From NCBI GenBank assembly GCA_025765615.1, contig JAIVFJ010000761.1, forward strand, positions 1 through 10,288: a stretch of 10,288 bases of DNA, read 5' to 3'. The notes below the pieces were generated by a model. It saw only the letters and a program-made list of their open reading frames with translations. It did not search any database and was not told the origin of the DNA. Made by a program: the position numbers and the translations under genes. Origin of the DNA: Zopfochytrium polystomum (lineage: Eukaryota; Chytridiomycota; Chytridiomycetes; Chytridiales; Chytridiaceae). Below, piece after piece: positions 1 to 8,611 of the stretch; the stretch's first letter is position 1, and each line of letters starts with the position of its first letter.

Positions 1-16
1 CTCTCTCTCTCTCTCT

Positions 17-52
<36 letters not shown>

Positions 53-60
53 CTCTCTCT
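1..60. repeat. (CT)n dinucleotide microsatellite
   Basis: Almost pure CT repeat interrupted by one A near position 21 and a short CCC near position 51. It runs from the window edge, so its left limit is unknown. A second, imperfect CT/TGTCTC-rich stretch follows at about 144-216. It may belong to the 5' region of the retrotransposon or to flanking DNA; nothing here decides between these. Confidence 0.95.
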
Positions 61-426
61 TTTGAGCCGGAGGGTTGAGGGGGGGCACCAGCCTCCCACC
101 AGGTTGCTCAGGGGGCAGGAGCCCCTGACTCAAAAACATATTCCCTCTGTCTCTGTCTCTTCCATTATCTCTCTATCTGTTTCTCTGTCACTGTCTCTGT
201 CTTTCCCTCTCACTCTGCAGTCCTTGGTTACTTTCTCACTTGGGAGGTGGGGCGACTCAGACCATCTCATTGGAGGCGGACCAACCCATCCAACAAGGTG
301 GCTGCAAGCAACTCGACGCAACAGAAAAAAAAAAAAAAAACCTTGTCAAGAGACACTCAAGACTGCACCCTCCACCACCACCACCCCCCACCACCTTGCC
401 ACTGCCCTCCACCGCCTTCCCACTGC
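61..426. other. Non-coding, pyrimidine- and CCACC-rich leader with A16 run
   Basis: I find no supportable gene here, although several reading frames stay open because the sequence is simple. Visible structure includes a hairpin with 7-bp arms at 108-114 and 122-128 (TCAGGGG / CCCCTGA, 7-base loop). A pyrimidine tract ends in CTGCAG at 215-220 and looks like a splice acceptor, but no donor is visible. There is a run of 16 A at 325-340 and a CCACC-rich block at about 369-420. The region lies directly upstream of the minisatellite and may be part of the LINE 5' UTR. No Tc1 transposon sequence, which would be expected left of the LINE, is recognisable here. Confidence 0.6.
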
Positions 427-820
427 CAGATCAACGTCAGATCAACGTCAGATCATCATCAGATCGACTGCAGATTGACTCCAGAACCCTCCACCACCAC
501 CCCCCCACTGCCTTGCCACCGCCAGATTGACGTCAGATCTTCATCAGATCGTCAGACCATCGTCAGGTCAACGTCAGATTGACTCCAGATCATCAGTTTG
601 ACGTCAGATCTTCCTCAGATTGTCACATCATCGTCAGGTCAACATCAGGTTTTCGTCAGATTGTCTCCAGATCATCATATCATCATCAGATTGTCGCCAG
701 ATTGACTCCAGATTGTTACCAGAACGCCCAATTGTTGTCAGATTGCCAGATCATCATCCAATTGTCGTCAGATCATCGTCAGATTGACTCCAGATTGCTG
801 CCAGATTGCCTCCAGCAATC
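427..820 (+). repeat. Degenerate 11-bp minisatellite (CAGATTGACTC-type units)
   Basis: Units begin with CAGAT or CAGGT and continue with a variable tail such as CAACGT, TGACTC, CATCAT or TGTCGC. The phase is strict at the start (427, 438, 449, 460, 471) and again near the end (791, 802, 813). Some units are 8, 19 or 22 bases long. A CCTCCACCACC-rich insert interrupts the array at about 488-520. The array lies about 110 bases upstream of the first plausible ORF1 ATG, so it is probably within the LINE 5' UTR. By analogy with tandem 5' UTR monomers of some mammalian LINEs it could carry promoter elements, but that is inference only. Confidence 0.85.
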
Positions 821-1795
821 ACTTTCCTCGCCCCCCAAACCAGACTGCATCACCCCCTTCACCACCACAACCACATTGCAACCACATCACAACCTTTGTG
901 CTGAATTGGGATTGGCACCCCCCTATTTCATGAGCAGCCCACCTCCCTCCATGTTCTTCGGCACCCACGCTGATCAACACATATATTGACAATCACCACT
1001 CAGCCAGACCCCACTATTGCCCCACTCGCTGAACTTGACATCCTACGCTTCACCTCCACTTGCAACCTCACCATCCGACAGCGGCCCTTGCTCTCAAAGG
1101 ACCAGACTTCTTACTTGCTCCGCCTTCTGCATCCTTTGTTGGACAAACAGGCTGCCTGTCTTCAGACCACATCCCCACACATTAAATTTTCTTACACCTG
1201 TCGACTACCAGCTGCTGCCACAGAATTCACCAACGAACCTGCCAACCAACTCGTCCTCCAACACCTGGCTCCTGGAACTACTAGAAAGAACTTTGATGAG
1301 CAAAAGGACTCCCTGAGTCATGCAATCACCTCTGCTTTATCCTCCTGTGGCTCCATAATGGCTATTCATTTTGCACACCACCAGCTTTCCGCCTCTGCAT
1401 CTGCCACAGTTCTTTTTGACGGCCCTCCTCACAATCCCCCTCAGTTCATAACTATTATGGGTGCAGGTGTCACAATTCGACCACTGGAACCTTCTGCAGA
1501 AAACCAGCAGCGAATCAGTGATGAAAAGCAACGCACAGCTGTTCTTTGTAACATTTGTCGCTCCACAAGTATCTATGACCTTGAGGCCATCCAATATGAG
1601 TTTGGGTGCACGTCAGTTCGCATTCCAGGATTCTTCAACTCAGCAAAGGGCACCGCTGGCCTTTCGTTGTCTGCCCATTTTGTTTTTACAACCCGCGCAT
1701 TGATGTTGCAAAAAACTAACCAATCAGTTGTCTTCAATGGCCGTGCACTCCCATTTCACCGACTCCAAAAGGAAGATTTCACTCCCTTCCCCTGC

Positions 1796-1837
1796 TGTCG
1801 CCGTTGTGGAAACTCCAACCATACCTCTCAATCTTGC
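1796..1837 (+). other. CCHC zinc knuckle of ORF1
   Basis: The spacing C-x2-C-x4-H-x4-C is the canonical retroviral/LINE zinc knuckle, with ligand codons at 1796, 1805, 1820 and 1835. Such knuckles bind single-stranded nucleic acid. It is in the same frame as the RRM-like part and lies before the apparent frameshift. The coiled coil therefore follows the knuckle rather than preceding it. Confidence 0.9.
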
Positions 1838-2646
1838 AAAACTGGCCACCCCTCTGGCTCCCTCCTTAACCAAGCCACTTCAGCAGATTCCAAAGACAAC
1901 AGCCAGACAGCTCAGGCCCCTCCTGACACCACAACTCCCCCACCTGTCCCGCCTGCCCCCCTCTTCTGTCCCTCCTCCAGAGCTGCAGTCAATTTTGAAG
2001 GTCCTTGAAAACATCCAGCAACAGCTTAACGCACAACAGACCTCCTTGCGCACAGAGCTGAAAGAGCATCAGACCTCAGTACACACTGACATCCAAAAAC
2101 TCACCACTCAGCTTACCCAACTTGAGCCAATCCCTGCAGCACTGGAACACAGCTTAGCAAAGGTGGACCACGACATTCAGAGACTTGCAGCTGCTGCAGC
2201 CAACGTGGATACTTCACTCAAAAACCATGCTGGCGCCATCCACAACCTAAATCAGCGAGTCACCCCACTGGAGCCACTCACTGCACAATTGGACAGCCGC
2301 CTCACCACAGTGGACACGACCACCCAGCTCCTCAGCTCTCGCCTCTGGACAATTGAAGAATGGTTGAAATGCAATGCCCCGATTGATGAGGACCTTGACG
2401 ACTGTTCCTCTGCTGAACCTTCCTCTACTACTACCGTCCCAGCTCGATCAGCTAACACCACACACTCAAGCTCCAGTTCCTCTTCAACTCCTCCCAACAG
2501 AAGTGCCCCCAAACCTGACCCCAAACCTGCTGCCAACCTGCCCCAAAAACTGCCTCAAAAACCAGGAACACTGCCTCAACTTGACCAATATTCTTATTCA
2601 TTCTTTTGTGAAAGCCCCTTTGCTATTGATATCACTCCTATTTCTT

Positions 2647-2647
<1 letters not shown>

Positions 2648-2677
<30 letters not shown>
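2648..2677 (+). repeat. A30 homopolymer at the ORF1/ORF2 junction
   Basis: Thirty consecutive A residues lie just before the recognisable endonuclease. Because the length is divisible by three, it adds ten lysines in any lysine-reading frame and does not shift the frame. It is not preceded by AATAAA, and its upstream sequence does not resemble the true 3' end of the element at 8589-8613. It may be slippage expansion of a shorter A-rich junction or the scar of a poly(A)-tailed insertion or recombination. Confidence 0.95.
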
Positions 2678-2678
<1 letters not shown>

Positions 2679-3420
2679 AGAGACATTATTAGCAGGACTT
2701 CCTGCACCCCTTAGTCGACTATGTTGTGCCTTCCCCACCAAGGCTGCATCTATCTTCCACTGGCTTGATCACACCAAAACCACCATCCTTGCCATTCAAG
2801 AAACTGGCTGCTCTGACACAGAGGCCACCCACTCCATTCGTCACATCACTAGGAATTACAAAGGTTTCTTCATATCCTCCACCCCCTCCTGTCACGCTGG
2901 CGTTGGTTTCATCATTTCATCTTCCCTGGCACCACACATCACTGACATCTTCCACTTTGGAACTTGTGCCATTGCCCTCACCTTATCTTTTGCTCGACGC
3001 TCCATCCTCCTGCGAAATATTTACTGGCCTGCTGACCCCCAATTTGAGGAACTCCCTGACTTGCAAAAATGATGCAACTCTCTTGCCGCATCTGACTCCA
3101 CCTCACCCCACCAAGCCTACTGGTTTGGTGACTGGAATGCCATCACTGACCCCCTTGACCACTCCACCAGAGCCCCCACACCTACTTCCCGCCATGGGTT
3201 CCTCCCCACCCTCTCCCTGAAAGGCTTTGTTGATTCCTTTCGACACCTGCACCCAGACTTACCCTCTTGCACACACACTGCTGGCTCCTACTCCTCTCGT
3301 TTGGACAGTATTTGGCTCTCACCACCTGCTCTTGACAACGTCACTGAAGCTAAAATTTCTTCTCCACTTGAAGAGCCCCATCTCACTGACACTTCAGACC
3401 ACCTCCCCTTCAACATAATT
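2678..3420 (+). pseudogene. LINE ORF2, N-terminal APE-type endonuclease domain (nonsense mutation)
   Basis: This domain nicks target DNA to prime reverse transcription. In one continuous frame I see the metal-binding Glu in AIQET (codon 2800), an AGVGFIIS-type core strand, GDWN (Asp 3130, Asn 3136), LDSIWLS (3301 on) and the terminal SDH (Asp 3397, His 3400). These are the landmarks of LINE APE endonucleases in the right order. The frame is interrupted only by TGA at 3070-3072; sequence on both sides of it is clearly the same domain. The N-terminal strand that normally holds a conserved Asn (N-x-NGL) is not recognisable. Only AGL remains, directly after the A30 run, so the domain start looks damaged. 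The true ORF2 start is unknown; the frame is open leftward through the A run to an ATG at 2374 that overlaps ORF1. Confidence 0.85.
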
Positions 3421-5545
3421 CTTGCTTCCTCCCCCTTCCACACTTTTCCCTTCTCCCCTCTGCGCCGGCAGCTCATCAAACCTCTGGAAGCTTCAGAGGA
3501 GCAACTCGACAATTTCACATCAGCTGTCTCAGTTGAGCTTGCCCCCCTCTCAGCAGCCCTTGCAGCCTTGGACAGCATTCTTCTCCCCTCCGAGCTTGAG
3601 TTCCTCCATTCTCCATCCCTACCCTTTCAATACCCCTCCCCAGAACGTGCATCACTCCTCCTCAGCCACCTTGACACACTCTCCACATCATTTCACAAGT
3701 TACTGCTTCAGCTTGGCAAAAAGTTCCTTCCTCACAAGGGAACCTCCTCAGTAGCGCCAAAGATAGATTGCCGTGCCAAACCATTCCTTGTTGCACGTTG
3801 GAAAGTAGAGAAACTGTGGGCACTTGCCAAAGACCCTGCGCATGATCTGGCTAACATCTTCCCTTCCATTCCTTTGACCCCATCTGAGTGGGGCGCAGAT
3901 CAGTCTTACTCCTTCTTGTCCCACATCCACTCTCAGTACAAAGCCCGCTTCTTGGACACAACTGACTATCGTGATGTTTTACTCCCCGCCCTCAACCGCC
4001 ATCGCCAGGCCATCTACCGTGCCCAACGCCAGGCAGCAGAAAAGCACAAAATGGAGGACATTGCCACAGCTCTCACACATAGACACGACCTTTTCTCTTC
4101 TGGCAAGATAAAGACTGTCCTCAACATCCTCAACCGCACGCGCAGCAACTCTAGCATCGACCACATTCGCTATACTACTGCCGAAGGTCCCTCAATCACC
4201 CACGATCCTGACCTTGTCCCTGGTATCTGCCAACAACAGGTTGAACACTGGTTTCGCCCTCGTACCCTCACTCCCTTCCCACCATCCTCTCCATTTCACT
4301 CTGAGATGCAACCCCGTCCCCACATCCCCCCAGATCTTTTCTCCAAGGTTATGCTGCCCCCTTCTGCCAACGATGTCAAAAACGCTCTCACATCTCTTGC
4401 CTCAAACAAAGCCCCTGGCCCCTCCCAAATCTCCAGAGAGCTTCTCCTCGCAGCTGGTCCTGATGCTCTTGCATTCTTCTCCTCCCTCATCATTCGCTCT
4501 TTTCTCTTCCTCGACATCCCAGACTCTTGGGCATCTTCCTCCATCTTCCCCATACCCAAGAAAGCTGCGTGGGGTGGTGACATCACTAACCTCCATCCAA
4601 TCAGCCTCTGCGAACTTGCTGCCAAAGTTGTTCAATCCATCCGTCATTCTCGTATCTCTTCCATCCTCTCTTCTCACAATGTACTCCTTGGTTGCAACTT
4701 CTCTGCCCTACCTGGCTCTTCTCCTGACCCACCTCTCCACCTTGTACGCTACGCCCTTGACCTTGCCCATTCCACTAAACAGCCCTTATACCTTCTCCTC
4801 AACGACATTAAGAAAGCTTTTGACAGCGCCCCTGTTGCTGGCCTCATTGCCTCCTGGGAACGAATTCACCTCCCCTCTTCTTATGTTCGCATGCGTGTCA
4901 ATTCCCAACGTCGTTTTCGTTCCTCTGTCATCACAGCTTTTGGCCCATCCCCTTCCTTCCCCATTGGCACTATGATTCAGCAAGGCTCCCTTGAGGGACC
5001 CCTTGATTGGCGTATCTTTTGGGACCCTGTTCTTTGCGTTCTTGATTGTTGTACCACCGGTTTCATTTTCTCAGTTTCCACCCCTCGTAACTTCCCTGTC
5101 CAATTCTTCAACCCCCAACCCCCTGTCTCTGTTACTGGCTTTGCCCTTGTCGACGACACCAACACCCTCTCCAGCACCCTGGAGGATCTGCAGCTTCAGG
5201 CCGACCTCCTCTTTGAGTACCAGTCACATAACGACATCGAGTCTAACACCAAGAAAATCTTCATCTCCGCTGTCAACACCCCACGATCAGCACCTACCAC
5301 CATCATTTGGGGCACCACAGTCCTTCCCATCCACCTGCCAAACACCACCTTTCGACACCTAGGCAACTACTTCACAGCAGACGGTATGAGCTCAGCAGCA
5401 CAGCAGCAAATCCTTTCCACCACCACCAATTTCCTCGACATTATCAAACACAAAAAGATGGGTGACAAAATTGCTTCTTACCTCATCCGTAACGTTCTCC
5501 TCCCACGCGTCCGCTTTCTGTGGAAAACTGCCATTCTCCCCGTAC
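3421..5545 (+). pseudogene. LINE ORF2, reverse transcriptase domain
   Basis: The RT copies the element RNA at the nicked target. Landmarks in frame, in order: a linker after the endonuclease; NKAPGPSQI (4405 on), matching the usual KAPGPDGI; a HPISL segment; an NF..LPGSS segment; motif A as LNDIKKAFD (catalytic Asp codon 4804, AFD at 4816-4824); the QG motif (Gln 4981, Gly 4984) followed by EGPLDWRIFWDPVL; and motif C as ALVDDT (catalytic Asp pair 5152 and 5155), where YADD or FADD is usual. A HLGNYF element (5356 on) corresponds to the usual YLG motif after the palm. The catalytic triad Asp 4804, 5152 and 5155 is intact. The frame is open through to a stop at 5641-5643, but true homology moves to another frame at about 5537-5548, next to a CCCC run. 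Confidence 0.92.
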
Positions 5546-6225
5546 TTTCCTCAACAACCTCACCACACTCTGTCGCAAAACCTTCAAACGCCTGGTTGGC
5601 TACTGCACCTCTTTTCCCAATGCCCTCCTCCATCACCCCATGACCCATAACTTCCCTGACTTTTACAATGAATACTGCTCTGACATGATTGTTGACCTCA
5701 ACTCTCACTTGAACTCCCCCTCTCTCATTGGCCACATAAGCCGTATCATGATGCACCGCCTCCAACTTGACCTGGCCTCTGGAGCTCCAGTTTTCTCACA
5801 TCCCTTACCCTTGTCCCAGCCAAAAAAACACTTCACCAAGTCTCTCATTCCCCTCCTTTTTAACCAACAAACATCCTTCCAATACTCTGGTCCACCCCTA
5901 TTTTCTGTTCATGCTCACTCCATCAACTCATTAGTTCCTTGGCATATTTTTCTCAAAGTGCTTCCCACTCTCCGTTCACACTCAGTCTTCTTTTTTGAAC
6001 AACTTTTTGACCTCCGCCTCACCAGTCCTTCTTACAAAGACAGCTCTCTCCCTGACAAACTCTGTGAAGTGTACCACATCATTAAGACCTTTATTTTTGC
6101 TGCTCCCACCTTTGGCTCTCCAGTCTTTTACCACAGCCCTCCTGATGGTCCTCTTTACAATCCCTTTTACCCATCTTCTTTGGATCCCCTTCACCATCCC
6201 CCCCTTGCTCGTGGCAGTTTTTTTC
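5546..6225 (+). pseudogene. LINE ORF2, thumb and connection region (shifted frame)
   Basis: After a one-base-type frameshift near 5540 the protein continues in a second frame, open to 6269. It starts with NNLTTLCRKTFKRLVG and FPNALLHHP, which resemble the thumb region after LINE RT palms. It then gives a long, moderately hydrophobic connection with few recognised motifs (for example KLCEVYHIIKTFIFAAPTFG). The end of this frame is set near a T7 run at 6219-6225, where reading returns to the frame of the RNase H domain. No enzyme motif is visible here; the region is assigned to ORF2 by position and continuity. Confidence 0.7.
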
Positions 6226-7506
6226 CGTCTGATGACCCCACCACAAGTGGAATTCTTCCGCATTGTTAACTGGACTCACACACTCCCAAACCCCCAACTC
6301 CTTTCTCATCACTACTCCAGGCTCCCTGAACGCCTTCACCCTTCCTCCCACAATTTCCACTTGGTTCAATGCCTTGGCTGCCCCATTGGCTCCCCCCCAT
6401 TCTCTTACCCCTGCAGCAAGCACATCTCTCCCTACAATCCAACTTCCCTTGCACACTCCACCTACACAGTCCCCATCAGCAGCCGCACAACTGCTACTGC
6501 AACTCGACCCTCCCAGCCCATCTTCTTTGTTAACTCACCTTCCCCCACCACCGTTTTCACACCCACACCTTTCCCACTCCTCACCTCCCGCCACTCCACT
6601 TTCAATCCAGCTCCCTTCACAAATCCCTGCTATCAACCAATGGACGTGCCCCTTCTCCCTGCTGACCTTGCCCATACCCACCCATCCTTGACCTTTGACA
6701 CCGATGGCTCCCTTCGCGAGGAGGGCTTCATGGCTGGCTCTGTTGTTTGCCTTGAGCTTAACTTTGAATTTTCTTTTGCCCTCCCTCCACTCTCTGCCTC
6801 TTCCACAACTGCTGAAATTGCTGCTCTCCTTGCTGCCCTCACCATCACTGCAAAGCTTTCCCTGCCCCTCACTTTTCGACTTGACAATCTTGGAGTGGTT
6901 CACACCTTTGAGAAACTCTTTCCCCCAAACTCCTTTAGTCCCCATCCACACAGCGAGCTCAACACACCTCCTCTCTCTGATTCCCTCCATCGTCTTTTGC
7001 ACACCACTTCCCACCCCACCCTTTGGGCATGTGTTGCAGCCACTCTACAGTCTTGGATTGGCCCCCCTCCACAAGTTTCCTGGGTTCGTGGACACAACGG
7101 CGACGCTGGCAACGAACGAGCAGACAAGCTGGCATCATCTGTACCCTTGACTTCCGACCCAACTTTGTTACCAATCCTCTCACAACAGATCCTCCCAGCC
7201 ACTGCCTTCATCTCAAATACCCCCATTTTGGGCCAACTTCGACGACAACTGCGACTCCTCACAGGTCTCTCTCACCATTTTGCACTTCTGAACACCTCAG
7301 CCTTTGCCCACATCACCCACAACCCTGACCTAGTTCATTGGGAAGCCACATTTCTTGTTCTCCACTCTGGAATTAAACCCTCTTCCCTCTTTGGCACCCT
7401 CCCTGGCTCTGCTCGTCGCAAGTATCGACTTCAAATCCTCAGCAACACTTTGCCCACCCAAAAAGTTCTACACCAACGACACCCTCAAGTCTACCCTGAT
7501 GGGCTC

Positions 7507-7557
7507 TGCCGTCGATGCCACCACGCTCTGGAAACCACAGAGCATGTCTGGCAATGC
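7507..7557 (+). other. First C-terminal CCHC motif of ORF2
   Basis: Ligands are Cys 7507, Cys 7516, His 7543 and Cys 7555 with spacing C-x2-C-x8-H-x3-C. The ET..H...C context is that of the C-terminal knuckle in many LINE ORF2 proteins, which helps bind template RNA or target DNA. All ligands are intact. Confidence 0.85.
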
Positions 7558-8085
7558 CCTGCAGCTGCTGACGCCATTGCCATGATTCGCAACACCTTTG
7601 CTGAAACTCTTTCCTCCTCTGTTCCTCCTGCACCTCATGGTTGCTCTCCTCCCCAAGCCCATCCCATTTACTGGCTCTCCCGCCCTGAATTTCTCTTTGA
7701 TGATCAATCTTGTATCAATTTTTCCTCCCTCCTTCGTGGCTTCATCCCTCAATCCTTTTATGACACCTTATTCTCACGTGATAACCCTGCTGCCTCTGTC
7801 CTTAAAACCCTTGTCACCGCTTTCCATCAGCTCCTTCTTGACGCCCATCGACTTATTTGGATCCCCCGCTGTGACGACACTATCTCTTGGGAGAAGTCAA
7901 AGTCCATCAAGCCCTCTGACAAGCGCTCCAAGCCCCGCAGATCCCCTCCACCAAATTCCCAGGCCTCTCACCCTCGTTCCACGGCCTCTCACCCACTGTC
8001 TTCTCCAAACATCAACTCTTCCCTCCCTCCCACTCCATCATCCCACAGAACTCGTAACAGCTCCTCACAACCCCCTCAACCTCAC

Positions 8086-8124
8086 TGCACCACGTGTAGT
8101 CGCCGGCACTCCACTGACACTTGC
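8086..8124 (+). other. Second C-terminal CCHC-like motif of ORF2
   Basis: Ligands are Cys 8086, Cys 8095, His 8107 and Cys 8122 (CTTCSRRHSTDTC) with spacing C-x2-C-x3-H-x4-C. This is one residue shorter than the classic knuckle, and it resembles the ORF1 knuckle more than the first ORF2 one. It lies about 60 residues before the stop, after a Ser/Pro-rich linker. Zinc binding is inferred from spacing only. Confidence 0.65.
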
Positions 8125-8301
8125 CCAGGCATCTGGCTTTTGCGCACCAAGGCTTCTTCTAGATGGATTGACCACTACCTCGGCCGCATAAAACTTGTTG
8201 CAGGCATTATCTGGCTTCACCACACAATGCAACTCCCCTCACGCCAACAAGCAAGAGCCACTCGTCACCCATCTCCTGCTGAGCCCCCTGACGTTCACTG
8301 A

Positions 8302-8611
8302 GCCACTGTTGCCCTTCTCAATCTTGACACGGGCTGCGGCCTAATCTGACTTATCCCAACCCTCCGATCTTTCACAGATGCTCCCCTCTCTTACACTGAC
8401 ATCCTTCAGACTCACTTCTCTATTTTCTTGATTCTGTGTTTTCCCCTTCTCCTTTGATCATTGTGGCTTTATGTGCGGTGGAGATGCCTGACGACCCTGT
8501 AAGTCCGTAGCGCATGGGGTGGGTTTGCTGAGGTGATACCTGGACGTAGTCCATTACGGTTCACCGTTGATGGCTCTTTCTCTTCCCGCCAGCCCCTCTG
8601 GGGCTGGAACA

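Larger units (their letters stand above)
930..2714 (+). pseudogene. LINE ORF1: RRM-like x2, CCHC knuckle, coiled-coil protein (frameshifted)
   Basis: ORF1 proteins bind the element RNA and form the ribonucleoprotein used in retrotransposition. The main frame is open from 974 to 2008 without an early ATG. ATGs at 930 and 951 lie in another frame that ends at 989, so a small deletion near 985 or a lost start is likely. Counting from 986, residues about 106-168 and 184-257 look like two RRM-type folds (a VLCNI-like strand, then AHFVF and FNGRALPF). Residues 271-284 form a perfect C-x2-C-x4-H-x4-C knuckle (CRRCGNSNHTSQSC, bases 1796-1837). At about 1955-1985, beside a C6 run, the reading shifts by one base. 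The new frame carries a heptad-like coiled coil (about 1992-2370), then a Ser/Pro/Thr-rich tail, ten lysines from the A30 run, and a TAG at 2712-2714. The RRM calls are by eye; the knuckle and coiled coil are clearer. Confidence 0.8.
6226..8301 (+). pseudogene. LINE ORF2, RNase H domain and C-terminal CCHC region
   Basis: RNase H removes the RNA strand of the RNA/DNA hybrid. The four catalytic acids are present in one frame: Asp in DTDGS (6703), Glu in TAEIAAL (6814), Asp in RLDNLG (6883) and Asp in NERADKLA (7123). The conserved His is in VRGHNGD (7093). About 130 residues later comes C-x2-C-x8-H-x3-C (7507-7557, within DGLCRRC...ETTEHVWQC), the knuckle found after RT/RNase H in many LINEs. 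A basic patch (7894-7941, KSKSIKPSDKRSKPRR) could serve nuclear entry or RNA binding. A second knuckle, C-x2-C-x3-H-x4-C, is at 8086-8124. The stop is TGA at 8299-8301. The stretch 6226-6650 is Pro/Thr/Ser-rich and open in two frames, so its reading is uncertain; from 6691 on it is secure. Confidence 0.88.

Noticed and set aside
205..220. Pyrimidine tract plus CAG as a real splice acceptor.
   Set aside because: The whole area is CT-rich microsatellite-like sequence and no donor or exon is evident.
62..582. Several overlapping + strand open frames upstream of ORF1.
   Set aside because: They are translations of CT and CCACC simple sequence and of the 11-bp repeat, in more than one frame, with no domain.
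427..820. The regular array as a CRISPR.
   Set aside because: The unit is 11 bases with no spacer/repeat alternation, and the context is a eukaryotic retrotransposon.
2648..2677. The ten-lysine stretch as a nuclear localisation signal.
   Set aside because: It is coded purely by an A30 run whose length is unstable; a functional signal cannot be claimed from it.
2252..7752. Many open frames on the - strand across the LINE.
   Set aside because: They are shadows of the + strand coding sequence, where pyrimidine-rich codons suppress stops on the opposite strand; none carries a recognisable motif.
8508..8568. A-box-like TAGCGCATGGG and a GGTTCACCG resembling a B box about 50 bases apart, hinting at a tRNA-derived SINE head in the LINE 3' UTR.
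   Set aside because: The A-box consensus has few fixed positions and is common by chance. The B-box match breaks after GGTTC, and the arms do not fold as a tRNA.
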